The position numbers were made by a program, and so were the translations under genes. From Candidatus Dormiibacterota bacterium (GTDB lineage Bacteria; Chloroflexota; Dormibacteria; Aeolococcales; Aeolococcaceae), in contig PMOL01000008.1 in NCBI GenBank assembly GCA_003162415.1, forward strand, positions 283,741 to 347,740: a stretch of DNA of 64,000 nucleotides, in the 5' to 3' direction. Below are positions 1 to 8,876 of the stretch, one piece after another. Position 1 is the first letter of the stretch. The number at the start of each line of letters is the position of its first letter. A model generated the notes under the pieces. The model had not been told where the DNA came from. It saw nothing but the letters and a program-made list of their open reading frames with translations, and did no database searches.

Positions 1-629
1 TCGAGTGCGACGAACATCACGCCACGACCCGTCGCCGCGTTGCGTCCCTGACTACCGCCGACTGAGAGCGGCTTGCCGGTGACCACCGCCGGAACGGAGA
101 AGCCCTGCTCCATCGAGATCGTGTCCATGATCCAGGCCATGATCTTTGGTGAGGTGTTGACGTCCGGAGCGGGGATGTCGTATTCGGGGCCGATGATGAC
201 GCTGATCTCGGTGGCGTAGCGGCGAGTCATCCGCTCCAGCTCGCCCTCACTCAGGTGCTTGGGGTCGACCACGATGCCGCCCTTGGCGCCTCCGAACGGC
301 AGACCGGCGATGGCGCACTTCCAGGTCATCCACATCGCCAGGGCCTTGACCTCGTCGAGGGTCACGCCCTGGTGGTAGCGGATGCCGCCCTTGGCCGGCC
401 CCCGGGCCATGTTGTGCTGGACGCGATAGCCTTCGAAGACGCGCACCGAGCCGTCGTCCATCTTCACCGGGAAGGTGACGATGAGCTGACGCTTCACCTC
501 GCGGAGCACGGCGCGGAGTCCGGGGTCAAGGTGGCTCAACTCGGCAGCCTGGTCGAACTGCCGCTGGGCGTTATGCCACGGGTTTTCTGCGGGCGCGCTG
601 GTTACAGGCGCGGTTGCAATCGCGTTCAC
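1..629 (-). CDS. gdhA: Glutamate (Glu/Leu/Phe/Val family) dehydrogenase, N-terminal part
   Basis: This is the first ~209 residues of an NAD(P)-dependent glutamate dehydrogenase; the rest lies beyond the left edge. The enzyme interconverts glutamate and 2-oxoglutarate plus ammonium in the cytoplasm. Visible family motifs are KGGIRYH, the segment [18 protein letters not shown] with the substrate-binding lysines, PAPDVNT and the start of the nucleotide-binding domain at GRGV. The start is taken as GTG at 627-629 because the protein then begins [21 protein letters not shown], typical of the family's short leader, and a GAGGTG ribosome site lies just upstream. Family assignment is secure; coenzyme preference cannot be judged from this part. 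Confidence 0.93.
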   Translation of the reverse strand, partial: MNAIATAPVTSAPAENPWHNAQRQFDQAAELSHLDPGLRAVLREVKRQLIVTFPVKMDDGSVRVFEGYRVQHNMARGPAKGGIRYHQGVTLDEVKALAMWMTWKCAIAGLPFGGAKGGIVVDPKHLSEGELERMTRRYATEISVIIGPEYDIPAPDVNTSPKIMAWIMDTISMEQGFSVPAVVTGKPLSVGGSQGRNAATGRGVMFVAL

Positions 630-721
630 CTGGACACCTCGGCGGACCGGCGGCGATGTCGTCGCAGTTGCGGCTCGCCACGCCGAGCCTACCTCTCTCG
701 GGCAGGGTCCCGGCGCCCGGC

Positions 722-1450
722 TCAGGTCAGGATGTTGACCGCACGTGCGGCGACCAGGGCCACTGTCAGCAACGAGGCAGCGGACTGAAGCCCCATCAAC
801 GCCTTCGCCGCGACAGTCATCGGCATGGTGTCGGTCGGGCTGAACGCTGTCGCATTCGTGAAACTCACGTACAGATAATCGAGGAAAGCCGGCGACCAGG
901 ACGGTCGTCCCGCGCCCGGCGTTGACATTTGGGGGAACAGAAAATCCGGCTCTCGATGCAATGGATTGTGGCGCTGATTCGGACCGCCTCGATCAAGTTC
1001 GAAGTACCAGAGTCCGAACACAATCACGTTCGTCAACCAAATGGCGACTGACGCAAGGATCAGGGCTCGACCGTTCTGGACGCCGCCGTGCAGCAACGCG
1101 TGAACGAGGAGTCCGAGGTTAATAAGGTTGGCCACAGTCACCAGCGCTACCAGCGCCACCACCAGCACCCGCCGGAGTGGCGACTTCTGCCCAGTCTTGT
1201 GCGGGGTCAGCGTTGTCAACACCACGAGAATCACCGCCTCGAGCACGGGCACGACCCAGCGAGGGCCCGGGATGAGTTGGTCAGGGAGCAGGAGGTAAAG
1301 AATGGCCGCCACCACTATCGCCCCTCGTGCCGGCCAATAGGAGCGGTCCGCAGACGGCACTCCCCAGGCTAGGGCCTCGCCTCGAAGTCCAGACTCACGG
1401 AAGCCACCGTCCGGGCTTTCGATGTGGTCGCTTATCACCGCATCATCCAC
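722..1450 (-). CDS. Multi-pass membrane protein with channel-like C-terminus
   Basis: A 242-residue protein with about six hydrophobic segments (roughly residues 43-60, 67-83, 95-117, 130-150, and two near the C-terminus). The last ~60 residues have the layout of a two-helix potassium-channel pore: [20 protein letters not shown], where a selectivity filter would lie, followed by a helix ending ARAVNILT. The TVGYG filter itself is absent, so ion conduction is not supported. It lies downstream of and in the same direction as nothing obvious; the dehydrogenase starts 93 bases further on. Reality of the gene is well supported by composition and topology; function unknown. Confidence 0.8.
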   Translation of the reverse strand: MDDAVISDHIESPDGGFRESGLRGEALAWGVPSADRSYWPARGAIVVAAILYLLLPDQLIPGPRWVVPVLEAVILVVLTTLTPHKTGQKSPLRRVLVVALVALVTVANLINLGLLVHALLHGGVQNGRALILASVAIWLTNVIVFGLWYFELDRGGPNQRHNPLHREPDFLFPQMSTPGAGRPSWSPAFLDYLYVSFTNATAFSPTDTMPMTVAAKALMGLQSAASLLTVALVAARAVNILT

Positions 1451-1610
1451 GTTCGTTTGGTTCCCATGGCGCCGAGCCTAGCCCGTTCGGCCTGCGCGTA
1501 GGGCCTTTGCGAGCGTCTCGCCAGGATCGCCGGCGTCAAGGTTTCGCCAAGGTTGGTGCAACGGCGAGGTCGTAGAACGAGCGATCAGGACCGTTGAACT
1601 AACGAGGAGC

Positions 1611-1793
1611 ATGACGATGACTGCATCAGCCGCGAGGTCGGCTACTCACCCGATCGGGGTGATCGGTGGTGCGCTCGTGAAGCCCTGGCCGTCTACAGTC
1701 AGCTCTGCGATTGCCTGCGCGACCAACTCGGTGTCGCGCAGAGCGCTGCGAGTCGCGAACTCCACCGGCAGCTCCTCGCCGCAACTTGAGTGA
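1611..1793 (+). CDS. Doubtful 60-residue ORF
   Basis: A short reading frame starting MTMTASAARSATHPIG after a good ribosome site (ACGAGGAGC, five bases before ATG). It sits between the membrane protein gene and the convergent end of the GGDEF gene. Composition is Ser/Ala rich, with no recognised domain. The ribosome site is the only positive evidence; it may be the start of a gene whose remainder has been lost. Confidence 0.25.
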   Translation: MTMTASAARSATHPIGVIGGALVKPWPSTVSSAIACATNSVSRRALRVANSTGSSSPQLE

Positions 1794-1814
1794 ACGGAAT
1801 CTCCGTTCTCGGAA

Positions 1815-2858
1815 TCACGCTTGGCTCTCCTTCTCGCGCTTTCGGCGGTACATCGCATGGTCGGCGGACCGCAGCAGCGTGTGCAGGTCATCGCCGTCGC
1901 GCGGAAAGGTAGCTACACCGATCGTGGCGCCGACCGACACGGTCTTGCCGTCATACGCGAGGACCTGGCAGAGTCTGTCCTCAAGCTTTCGAGCCACGTC
2001 GGCGGCCGTCTCGGCAGCCATTCGAGACAGGAGCACCGTGAATTCATCGCCGCCTTGACGCGCGACAGTATCGGATTCACGAACGGATTTCACCAGGCGA
2101 TCGGCGACCTGCTGGAGCACCACGTCGCCTCCGTCGTGGCCGAGTGTGTCGTTGACCGCCTTGAACCCATCGAGATCGATCGCCAGGATCGCGAACGGTC
2201 GTGTGGTTCTTTTCGATACCAGCATGGCTTGCGAAATGCGGTCATACAGCAGCACACGGTTCGGCAACCCGGTCAGTGGATCGTGCAGTGCTTGATACGA
2301 GAGCGTCTCGCGCTCGGTTGCGAGCTCGCTGCTGAGTTCCGTCATCCGGCGATCAAACGCTCCCGCTACCTGGACCAGGCTCGCATCGCAGCTGATCCGC
2401 ACCACTCGTAGCGCGTTGTTGAGTGTCTCGCGTGGTGTCTGTAGGCGCGCCGCCTCGTCGCGCAGGACTTCCCCGATGGTGTCTCGCCAGATCAAATAGG
2501 CCCGTGTGATGTTCACCGTCGACTGCTGCAAGGACGCGGCAAGATCACCTCGTTCGGCGATGTACTCCATCTCCTCAGCGGATACCGGAACCCCGTATGC
2601 GATCCAGCGTGCGGTCAGCACCGTGGCCAGCCAGTTGACCCCTCGAGATCGCTGGGTGTAGTTCGGATCAGGGGGACGGCCTGCCCATCGATAGGCCGTG
2701 GCGCGCGAGTAGCAGAGATCGCAGCATTCCTCTGCCCGGAGGCCGAGCGCGAGACCAAGGGCTCGGCCCTCGCCGGAAACGTCATTCGGGGTTTCGCGTT
2801 GGCTCGGCCCATACGGGGGTCGATCCGTCTGTTGAAGCGGCTGCATCCTGGCGTCCAT
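1815..2858 (-). CDS. GGDEF-domain protein, probable diguanylate cyclase
   Basis: A 347-residue protein. Residues about 1-170 are an uncharacterised helical region without membrane segments; it holds a CDLCYSRATAYRWAG stretch resembling a helix-turn-helix. Residues about 180-345 are a GGDEF domain with DPLTGLPNR at its start, the metal-binding DLDGFKAVND and an intact signature RQGGDEF. The intact GGDEF supports synthesis of cyclic di-GMP from two GTP. No RxxD inhibitory site was seen at the usual place five residues before the signature. The reading frame stays open upstream to 3245, but that part is arginine-rich and overlaps the next gene, so ATG at 2858 is preferred. The next upstream gene carries a cyclic-nucleotide-binding-type domain, a suggestive but unproven neighbour. 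Confidence 0.88.
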   Translation of the reverse strand: MDARMQPLQQTDRPPYGPSQRETPNDVSGEGRALGLALGLRAEECCDLCYSRATAYRWAGRPPDPNYTQRSRGVNWLATVLTARWIAYGVPVSAEEMEYIAERGDLAASLQQSTVNITRAYLIWRDTIGEVLRDEAARLQTPRETLNNALRVVRISCDASLVQVAGAFDRRMTELSSELATERETLSYQALHDPLTGLPNRVLLYDRISQAMLVSKRTTRPFAILAIDLDGFKAVNDTLGHDGGDVVLQQVADRLVKSVRESDTVARQGGDEFTVLLSRMAAETAADVARKLEDRLCQVLAYDGKTVSVGATIGVATFPRDGDDLHTLLRSADHAMYRRKREKESQA

Positions 2859-3144
2859 CGTAGGTCTCTGCGCTCCGAGACCCCTGACCGTGCCGGACTG
2901 TGTGTCCGATGTCACACCTTCAGCGATTCGTGATCGCCTCGTATACCGAGATGGCTCGCGCTGTTCCCGCTTTCGGGCTGCCTCCTTACCTCGACGGGTA
3001 GGGCCGCGGTGAGTCCGGCGAACCCCAACGGCTCCTGCAGCTCGGGCGACAGATTGCGCAGCTGGACCTCGGCGCCGGCGGGTCGCGCCTCGAGCTGGAT
3101 GCGCGCCCGCCGGTCGGTGGTGTGTACCAGGGATCGCGCCGACG

Positions 3145-4827
3145 TCAGTGGTGGTCGAATGCAAGGAACTGGTGCACCGCGCTGACGGCTGCCGATCCCT
3201 CGCCGACCGCGGCCGCGACGCGCTTGGTCGAACCTGATCGAACATCGCCCACCGCGAACAACCCCGGGCGACTGGTCTCGAACGGCAGCGGCCGCCGGCC
3301 GAGCGCGCCCCAAGCGTCGCCCAGATGCTCGTCAGTCAGGGCGCGGTCGGTGAGGACGAAATCGCGGTCGTCGAGCGCGGCACAACCGCGCAGCCACGAC
3401 GACTCGGGATCGGCGCCGATGAACGAGAACAGCGCCGCCGCCGGAACGCGAATCTCCCCATCTGGTCCGTCGACCCGAACCGCCTGCAACGCGCCGACGC
3501 CTTCGAGCCCGACGACGTTCGTGCTGGTCATCACCGAGATGCGGCGATGGCGCACCAGCCGGTCGACGAGGTATCGAGACATGTGAGCGTTGAGGTCAGC
3601 CGCCCTGATGAGCAGCGTTACAGCGCTGCCTTTGTCGGCGAGGAAGACAGCCGCCTGACCAGCCGAGTTACCGCCGCCAACGACCATAACCGGGCTGCCA
3701 GCGCACTGCCGCGCCTCCAGCTCGGTGGCTGCGTAGTACACGCTGTTAGCCTCGAACTCCTGCAAACGATCAACGGGCAACCTGCGGTATTTCGCTCCGG
3801 TGGCTGCGATCACTGCCCGCGCGGCGACCACGGTACCGTCGGACAGCTCCACCGTGAAGTGTCCGGACTCCTCACGTAAGGCGACGGCTGCGCACGGTGC
3901 GCTGAGTTTCGCGCCGAACTTCTCTGCCTGCACCATCCCGCGCTGCGTGAGCTCCGCCCCCGAGATCCCTGTCGTGAACCCGAAGTAGTTCTCGATCCTC
4001 GAGCTCGTGCCCGCCTGGCCGCCGGGAGCGGTCATGTCCACGCCGAGGGTCTGAAGCCCCTCTGACGCACCGTACACTGCGGCCGCGAGACCCGCCGGTC
4101 CGCCGCCCACGATAACGAGATCGAACGAGCGGTCGGGCAGGTTCTCGAGGGTCAGCCCGAGATACGACGCTAGGTCACCCGGCGTCGGCCTGCGCAGCAC
4201 CTCGCCGGTGGCGATCACAACCGGGAGGTCCGATGGCTCGAGCGAGAAGGCTCGCACGATGTCGTCGACCTGTGGATCGGCATCCGGATCAAGCCACTCG
4301 TGGGGCAGGCGGGTGCGGGTCAGGAATTCTCGGATGCGCACCGTTTCGGGAGAGAAACGCGAGCCCACGACCCGAATGAACACCGCGGCTCCCGCGAGGA
4401 AGGCTGCTCGCCGCGCCATGAATGCCGCCAGGATCTTGTCGCCGAGCTCCGGCTCGGTGGCGATGACCCGCCTCAGGCGATCCGCCGGAACCGCGAGCAC
4501 CTCGCCAGGTTCGGCAACTCGAGCCGAAACGAACGCCCGCACCCCGGTGAGCAGATTCAACTCGCCGAGGAATTGCCCGGCACGGGGGGTGACGATCACC
4601 TGGTCGTCGGCGTCGTCGACGACGACCTCGACGGCGCCTGAGAGGACGATCCAGAAATCGTAGTGCGGGTCGCCCTCGTGATAGAGGTAGTCGCCGGCGA
4701 CCACGTGACGGCGCGTGCCGACCGCCTCGAAGATCGCGACTTCTGAGGGATCGAGCACAGGGAACGCGGATGGATCGGCCTGCATCGCCACGACTCTGCT
4801 TGGTGTTCCCTTGGGGCCGCTGACCAA
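3145..4827 (-). CDS. Cyclic-nucleotide-binding domain fused to thioredoxin-reductase-like oxidoreductase
   Basis: A 560-residue fusion. Residues ~20-135 form a CRP-type cyclic-nucleotide-binding fold (HEGDPHYDFWIVLSGAVEV, then FLGELNLLTG). Residues ~150-220 look like a glutaredoxin-type fold lacking its cysteines. Residues ~235-555 are a thioredoxin-reductase-like flavoprotein with the FAD motif VIVGGGPAGLAAAV, the NAD(P)H motif VVGGGNSAGQAA and the C-terminal FAD motif GLFAVGDVRSGS. The redox CxxC of thioredoxin reductase is replaced: the stretch is SVYYAATELEARQC. Such fusions are a known bacterial family of unproven substrate. Electron flow must differ from true thioredoxin reductase. An alternative start is Met15 at 4785. 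Transcribed toward the GGDEF gene with a 286-base gap. Confidence 0.9.
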   Translation of the reverse strand: MVSGPKGTPSRVVAMQADPSAFPVLDPSEVAIFEAVGTRRHVVAGDYLYHEGDPHYDFWIVLSGAVEVVVDDADDQVIVTPRAGQFLGELNLLTGVRAFVSARVAEPGEVLAVPADRLRRVIATEPELGDKILAAFMARRAAFLAGAAVFIRVVGSRFSPETVRIREFLTRTRLPHEWLDPDADPQVDDIVRAFSLEPSDLPVVIATGEVLRRPTPGDLASYLGLTLENLPDRSFDLVIVGGGPAGLAAAVYGASEGLQTLGVDMTAPGGQAGTSSRIENYFGFTTGISGAELTQRGMVQAEKFGAKLSAPCAAVALREESGHFTVELSDGTVVAARAVIAATGAKYRRLPVDRLQEFEANSVYYAATELEARQCAGSPVMVVGGGNSAGQAAVFLADKGSAVTLLIRAADLNAHMSRYLVDRLVRHRRISVMTSTNVVGLEGVGALQAVRVDGPDGEIRVPAAALFSFIGADPESSWLRGCAALDDRDFVLTDRALTDEHLGDAWGALGRRPLPFETSRPGLFAVGDVRSGSTKRVAAAVGEGSAAVSAVHQFLAFDHH

Positions 4828-4889
4828 ACGTGGGACCAGTGTGTCAAGGACCGTTGTTTCCGGTTGCGGCGTGCGACTATGAGACCGCC

Positions 4890-5087
4890 ATGGGGCTATG
4901 CCCTGAGTGCGGAGCAGACCGTCTCGTCCCTCTGACCTTCCAGGCTGCTCGGGCGGCCGCAGGCGACCTGGAGCGGCCTGAGGTCGTCATCATGCGGCCT
5001 GTCGCCAAGTGCGGCGGATGCGGAGCGCGGATCTACTCCGACAGGATCACTCATCGAGGCGACCCGAGCGAGTCCGCCCCACCGTAA
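4890..5087 (+). CDS. Small zinc-ribbon-like protein
   Basis: A 65-residue protein beginning MGLCPECGADRL and carrying a second pair CGGCGARIY about 40 residues later. Two CxxC knuckles at this spacing suit a single zinc-ribbon. There are no other recognisable domains. The frame is open from 4830, but the internal ATG at 4890 puts the first knuckle at the very N-terminus, as in many small ribbon proteins. It is divergent from the oxidoreductase gene, and its transcript could end at the terminator near 5378. Function unknown; zinc binding is inferred. Confidence 0.6.
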   Translation: MGLCPECGADRLVPLTFQAARAAAGDLERPEVVIMRPVAKCGGCGARIYSDRITHRGDPSESAPP

Positions 5088-5219
5088 GCGCAATTCTGGC
5101 GGTTCTTCTTGCGATTCCCATGGCCCTGAGAGCCCGCCGTGAGGCTCGTCGACGTCCCGAATCAAACTGACCCACCACCCACGCCACGACAATGTTGCGA
5201 ACCGTTGGGCGAGTCTGTA

Positions 5220-5380
5220 GAGTCACCGGTTGCGGGCCCGCAAGTCAGAAATGGCGAGTGGACGGCCCGGAGAGATGGTGGCCCATCAATCCGGACGAGG
5301 GTCGAGCCTGAGGGCCACCGAAAGGCACCGCCTCCCGTACTGAAGGCCCCGCGTCGCAAGATGTGGGGCTTTTCTTTTAT
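5220..5380 (+). ncRNA. Candidate structured small RNA ending in an intrinsic terminator
   Basis: This gap holds three consecutive strong foldable elements on the plus strand. First is the perfect palindrome TTGCGGGCCCGCAA (5230-5243). Second is an 8-bp stem GGTGGCCC (5277-5284) with GGGCCACC (5312-5319). Third is a GCCCC/GGGGC hairpin followed by TTTTCTTTT. No known RNA family was recognised. It could instead be the 3' untranslated region of the small zinc-ribbon gene. No downstream plus-strand gene begins within 700 bases, which argues against a riboswitch. Confidence 0.4.
5343..5378 (+). terminator. Rho-independent terminator
   Basis: GCCCC at 5346-5350 pairs with GGGGC at 5365-5369. The stem can extend with A-T pairs and is followed directly by TTTTCTTTT at 5370-5378. 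It faces plus-strand transcription coming from the zinc-ribbon gene or the candidate RNA. Confidence 0.7.
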
Positions 5381-5426
5381 GCCGGGTAGGCACGTGCTAC
5401 GAGCGACCTCGCGCCGACCCCCGACG

Positions 5427-5918
5427 TCAGCTGCCGGCGTCCAACCTTGAAGTTAAGGCCGCTATGTCGACGTATGCGACTTGAACATCGTCAACCGCAG
5501 CGCCAGAGCCGCAAGGTTGGGGCAGTGGACAGCTACTGAAGACAATTGTCCCTGAGCCCTCGCAGGGCACCCGAGCAGACATCGGGATTGGCTCCGGGTG
5601 CCCGTACCGCGTCATCGCGACCATCGTCATCGGGGTTATCCGTGCGTAGATGACACCTCCACTCGCGCCCGTGTCGCCCCCACCCGCCGCCCCCTGACGC
5701 ACCGACACGCTCTGATCAGCCGCGGGGCGACCGGTTCCACCCGCCGGGCCGGGACAGATCGTATGGATGACGGCTCCGGCATGCTGCCCGTTGACGAGAC
5801 CGATGAAATGTTGGTTCGGTTGAATCCGGTGAGAAGTCGTCTGGGCGTTTGTCGCGACCGTCCCGGCTAACACCGCGCACATAGCCACCAGGACCCCTGC
5901 CAAGCGCCTCACGACCAC
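5427..5918 (-). CDS. Secreted hypothetical protein
   Basis: A 163-residue protein with a clear signal peptide (MVVRRLAGVLVAMCAVLAGT, cleavage probably after ATNAQ near residue 26). The mature part has four cysteines (HTICPGP, RVPCEGS, SSCPLPQPC) that could form two disulphides. It resembles small exported actinobacterial proteins in which a Cys-flanked region carries a conserved CPGP. No family was identified. It is transcribed alone, away from the divergent VOC gene. Confidence 0.65.
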   Translation of the reverse strand: MVVRRLAGVLVAMCAVLAGTVATNAQTTSHRIQPNQHFIGLVNGQHAGAVIHTICPGPAGGTGRPAADQSVSVRQGAAGGGDTGASGGVIYARITPMTMVAMTRYGHPEPIPMSARVPCEGSGTIVFSSCPLPQPCGSGAAVDDVQVAYVDIAALTSRLDAGS

Positions 5919-6090
5919 TCAGTCATCACTGACGGCAAGTCCATACTTCGTCCACAGCGGCTGGATCACCTCAGCGGCGATCGTCGGAGTCACGCTCGGC
6001 GAGTCGAAGCCCACGGCCGTGATGTTACAACCGGGCTAACTGGGCGGAAACACGTCACCCGTCAGGGCACAGCCGAAGACCTTGGAGACG

Positions 6091-6549
6091 ATGCGAGTGC
6101 AGCACAACCGATCCGTCCCGCCGGCCACCGTCATCCCCGTCCTCACGTACCCGGACGTGCGTGCGGCGGTGACCTGGCTCACCGAGGCATTCGGTTTCGC
6201 GGAGCGCGTCCGGGTCGGGGAGAGCCATCGAGCCCAGATGAGCATCGGCGAACACGGCGGGATGATCGTCGCCGACGTCAGCGGCGACCAGCAGCCACCG
6301 CAAGAGGGCATCGTGACCCACGTCATCAAGGTGCGCGTCGATGATGTGGACGCTCAATTCGAACGTGCTCGCGCCTACGGTGCACGGGTGCTGGAGCCGC
6401 CCACCACTCAGGTGTACGGCGAGCGGGAATGCACGGTCGAGGACATCGCCGGTCACCGCTGGCAGTTCACCGAGACGTTGCGAGACGTGGCACCCGAGGA
6501 GTTCGGATGCGAGACCGTCGAAGCCTGGCCGCTCTCGCAAGATAACTGA
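6091..6549 (+). CDS. VOC (glyoxalase/bleomycin-resistance fold) family protein
   Basis: A 152-residue protein of the vicinal oxygen chelate superfamily. It opens with VIPVLTYPDVRAAVTWLTEAFGF, the first beta-alpha unit, and has MIVADVS and HVIKVRVDDVDAQFERARAYGARV in the second half. The ending YGERECTVEDIAGHRWQFTETL is that of the PhnB-like/glyoxalase subgroup. Such proteins bind a metal and act as isomerases, dioxygenases or drug-binding proteins; substrate unknown. The start at ATG 6091 is chosen because TTGGAG lies five bases upstream; a TTG three codons earlier is less likely. The sensor kinase gene starts 76 bases downstream on the same strand. Confidence 0.85.
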   Translation: MRVQHNRSVPPATVIPVLTYPDVRAAVTWLTEAFGFAERVRVGESHRAQMSIGEHGGMIVADVSGDQQPPQEGIVTHVIKVRVDDVDAQFERARAYGARVLEPPTTQVYGERECTVEDIAGHRWQFTETLRDVAPEEFGCETVEAWPLSQDN

Positions 6550-6625
6550 CGAGGGATGCTGCCACCCTCTCGAACGGGGCGGCCACATCATCGACACCCC
6601 CTCCACCCATCGATATCGTGCCCCC

Positions 6626-8794
6626 ATGACCGAGGGCATCGCCAGGCCGGCCGCAACGACGCGCTGGCTTCACCGACGGGCGACGCCGAACACGGCGCTA
6701 GCCCTCGGTGTCTTTGTCCTCCTCCTTGCGTTGGCCGATGCGCCGATCACGCTGGCCGACCCGGACTTCGTTATCAACGGGATTCCCGGCTCGAGCGCCG
6801 CGGGGGCGCTGGTCTTCGCGTGGCTCGGGGTGCTGGTGGCGCGTCGCCGGCCGGGTCATCCCGTCGGCTGGATCCTCATCGGGGTCGGATTGCTGCTGGC
6901 CTTCTCATCCGACGGATCGGCGTATGCCGTCCTCGACTTCGTCAACCACCACGGCCAACTGCCGCTTGGCTCGGTCGCCGAGTTGTTGAACCTCGGCTGG
7001 ATCCCGGGACTTCTGCTCATCCCAGTGGGGGTGTTGTACTTTCCTGACGGCCTGCTTCCGTCGCCACGCTGGAGGGTGGGAGTCCGGGCCTATTCTGTGG
7101 TCGGCGCAGCGATCGTCGTCACGTTCTACGCGGTCGCGATCCGAGACCTCGCCGCCCCGAATGTCAGCATTCTTCCCTACTCGGGGGACATTGCGGCGTT
7201 CGATAACCCGACCGGCGCGCTGGGCCTGCTCTATGTCGCGTGGGCAGCACTTGTTGCGGTCGGCAGTGTGGTCGCCTTGATAGGACTCGGCATCAACTTC
7301 CGGCGTTCGACGGGCGAGCGCAGGCAGCAGATCAAGTGGTTCCTGCTCGGTACCGGAGTCCTCCTCATCTTCAGTCTGCCAACGGTAGTTCTTCCCAACA
7401 CCGTCTTGGCCTCCTCCCAAGTGGGGAGCTCGCTCTTCGACCTCGCGCTGCTCGCCCCGCCGGTGACCATCGCAATCGGCATTCTCAAGTACCGGCTGTA
7501 TGACATCGACGTGATCATCAGCCGCACCCTGGTGTATGGGTCGCTGGCCATTTTCATCACCGCGGTGTATGTCGGCATCGCGGTGGGCATCGGCACGGTG
7601 GTCGGCAGCGGCGGAAAGCCCAACCTGGGTCTGTCGATCCTGGCCACGGCCATCGTGGCGGTGGGGTTCCAGCCGGTGCGCGAACGCATGCAGAAGATCG
7701 CCAACCGGCTCGTGTATGGGAAGCGGGCCACGCCGTACGAGGTGCTCTCAGAGTTCTCGGGACGGGTGGCTGAGTCGTATGCCAGTGACGAGGTGTTGCC
7801 GCGCATGGCCCGGGTACTCGGCGAAGGGACGGGTGCGGTGCTCGCCGAGGTCTGGCTGGGGAATGATGACGTGCTGCGACGCGCCGCGGCGTTCCCGCTC
7901 CACTCGTCGGTCACCGCAGCGGTGCAGCTTGACAGCATTGCGCCGACAATTCGCGACGCAGACCGCACCGTCGAGGTGCGCCATCAGGGCGAGCTGCTTG
8001 GTGCGCTGACCGTCACCAAACGCCGCGGCGAATCGCTCACACCGATCGAGATCAAGCTCATGGACGATCTCGCCCACCAGGCCGGACTGGTGCTGAAGAA
8101 CGTGGGACTCACCGCGGATCTGCAGGCGCGCCTGGAGGACCTGCGCGCCTCCCGGCAGCGGCTGGTAGCCGCCCAGGACAACGAGCGACGGCGATTAGAA
8201 CGCAACCTCCATGACGGCTCCCAGCAATACCTGGTGGCCATCAAGGTGAAGCTGGGACTCGTGGGGATCCTCGCGACCAAGGACCCTGAGAAAGCCAGGG
8301 CAACGGTGGTCGCACTCAAACTGGACGCCGACGAAGCGCTCGAAAACCTGCGCGACCTCGCTCGCGGCATCTATCCGCCGTTGTTGGCCGACAAGGGGCT
8401 CGCAGTGGCATTGGAGTCGCACGCGCGAAAGGCCACCGTCCCAGTGCAAGTGCATGCCGACGGCATCGGTCGATATCCGCAGGAGACCGAGGCAGCTCTG
8501 TACTTCTGCACACTGGAAGCACTCCAGAACGTGCAGAAGTATGCGCGAGCCTCGGGCGCCACGGTGCAGTTGCGCGAGGACGGCGAGCAGCTGACCATCG
8601 AGGTTGTCGATGACGGCCGCGGGTTCGACATGACCGCGATCAAACGGGGTGCCGGGTTGACCAACATGGAGGATCGGCTCGACGCGCTCGGAGGCGCGCT
8701 GCGGATCCACTCGAAGCCGGGCTACGGGACGACCCTCCGTGCCACCGTTCCAATCCTCCACGCTGTGAGCGCGGGGGCTGCTAAACAGGTGTAG
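6626..8794 (+). CDS. Large membrane sensor histidine kinase (paralogue 1, orphan)
   Basis: A 722-residue sensor kinase. Residues ~20-290 hold about seven hydrophobic segments. A conserved block beginning YRLYDIDVIISRTLVYGS leads into a further hairpin and the linker QPVRERMQKIANRLVYG. Residues ~370-490 are a GAF-like region. The dimerisation/phosphorylation motif of HisKA_3 kinases is ERNLHDGSQQYL, with His as the phosphoacceptor, and the ATPase domain follows (EALQNVQKYA, VVDDGRGFD, GLTNMEDRLDALGG). ATG at 6626 removes a spurious upstream extension through the VOC gene. HisKA_3 kinases normally phosphorylate NarL-type regulators, but none is adjacent. It is closely related to the kinases at 21537 and 25307. 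Confidence 0.9.
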   Translation: MTEGIARPAATTRWLHRRATPNTALALGVFVLLLALADAPITLADPDFVINGIPGSSAAGALVFAWLGVLVARRRPGHPVGWILIGVGLLLAFSSDGSAYAVLDFVNHHGQLPLGSVAELLNLGWIPGLLLIPVGVLYFPDGLLPSPRWRVGVRAYSVVGAAIVVTFYAVAIRDLAAPNVSILPYSGDIAAFDNPTGALGLLYVAWAALVAVGSVVALIGLGINFRRSTGERRQQIKWFLLGTGVLLIFSLPTVVLPNTVLASSQVGSSLFDLALLAPPVTIAIGILKYRLYDIDVIISRTLVYGSLAIFITAVYVGIAVGIGTVVGSGGKPNLGLSILATAIVAVGFQPVRERMQKIANRLVYGKRATPYEVLSEFSGRVAESYASDEVLPRMARVLGEGTGAVLAEVWLGNDDVLRRAAAFPLHSSVTAAVQLDSIAPTIRDADRTVEVRHQGELLGALTVTKRRGESLTPIEIKLMDDLAHQAGLVLKNVGLTADLQARLEDLRASRQRLVAAQDNERRRLERNLHDGSQQYLVAIKVKLGLVGILATKDPEKARATVVALKLDADEALENLRDLARGIYPPLLADKGLAVALESHARKATVPVQVHADGIGRYPQETEAALYFCTLEALQNVQKYARASGATVQLREDGEQLTIEVVDDGRGFDMTAIKRGAGLTNMEDRLDALGGALRIHSKPGYGTTLRATVPILHAVSAGAAKQV

Positions 8795-8876
8795 CGCTCT
8801 CAGTCGCCGGTCGGCACGATGCCTGCACCCTCAACCATGAGGATAACGGTGCGCTCCGGAGCCCGCGGGCGATGCC

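Noticed and set aside
2859..3245. N-terminal extension of the GGDEF protein to 3245
   Set aside because: The extension is arginine-rich and overlaps the coding end of the upstream oxidoreductase.
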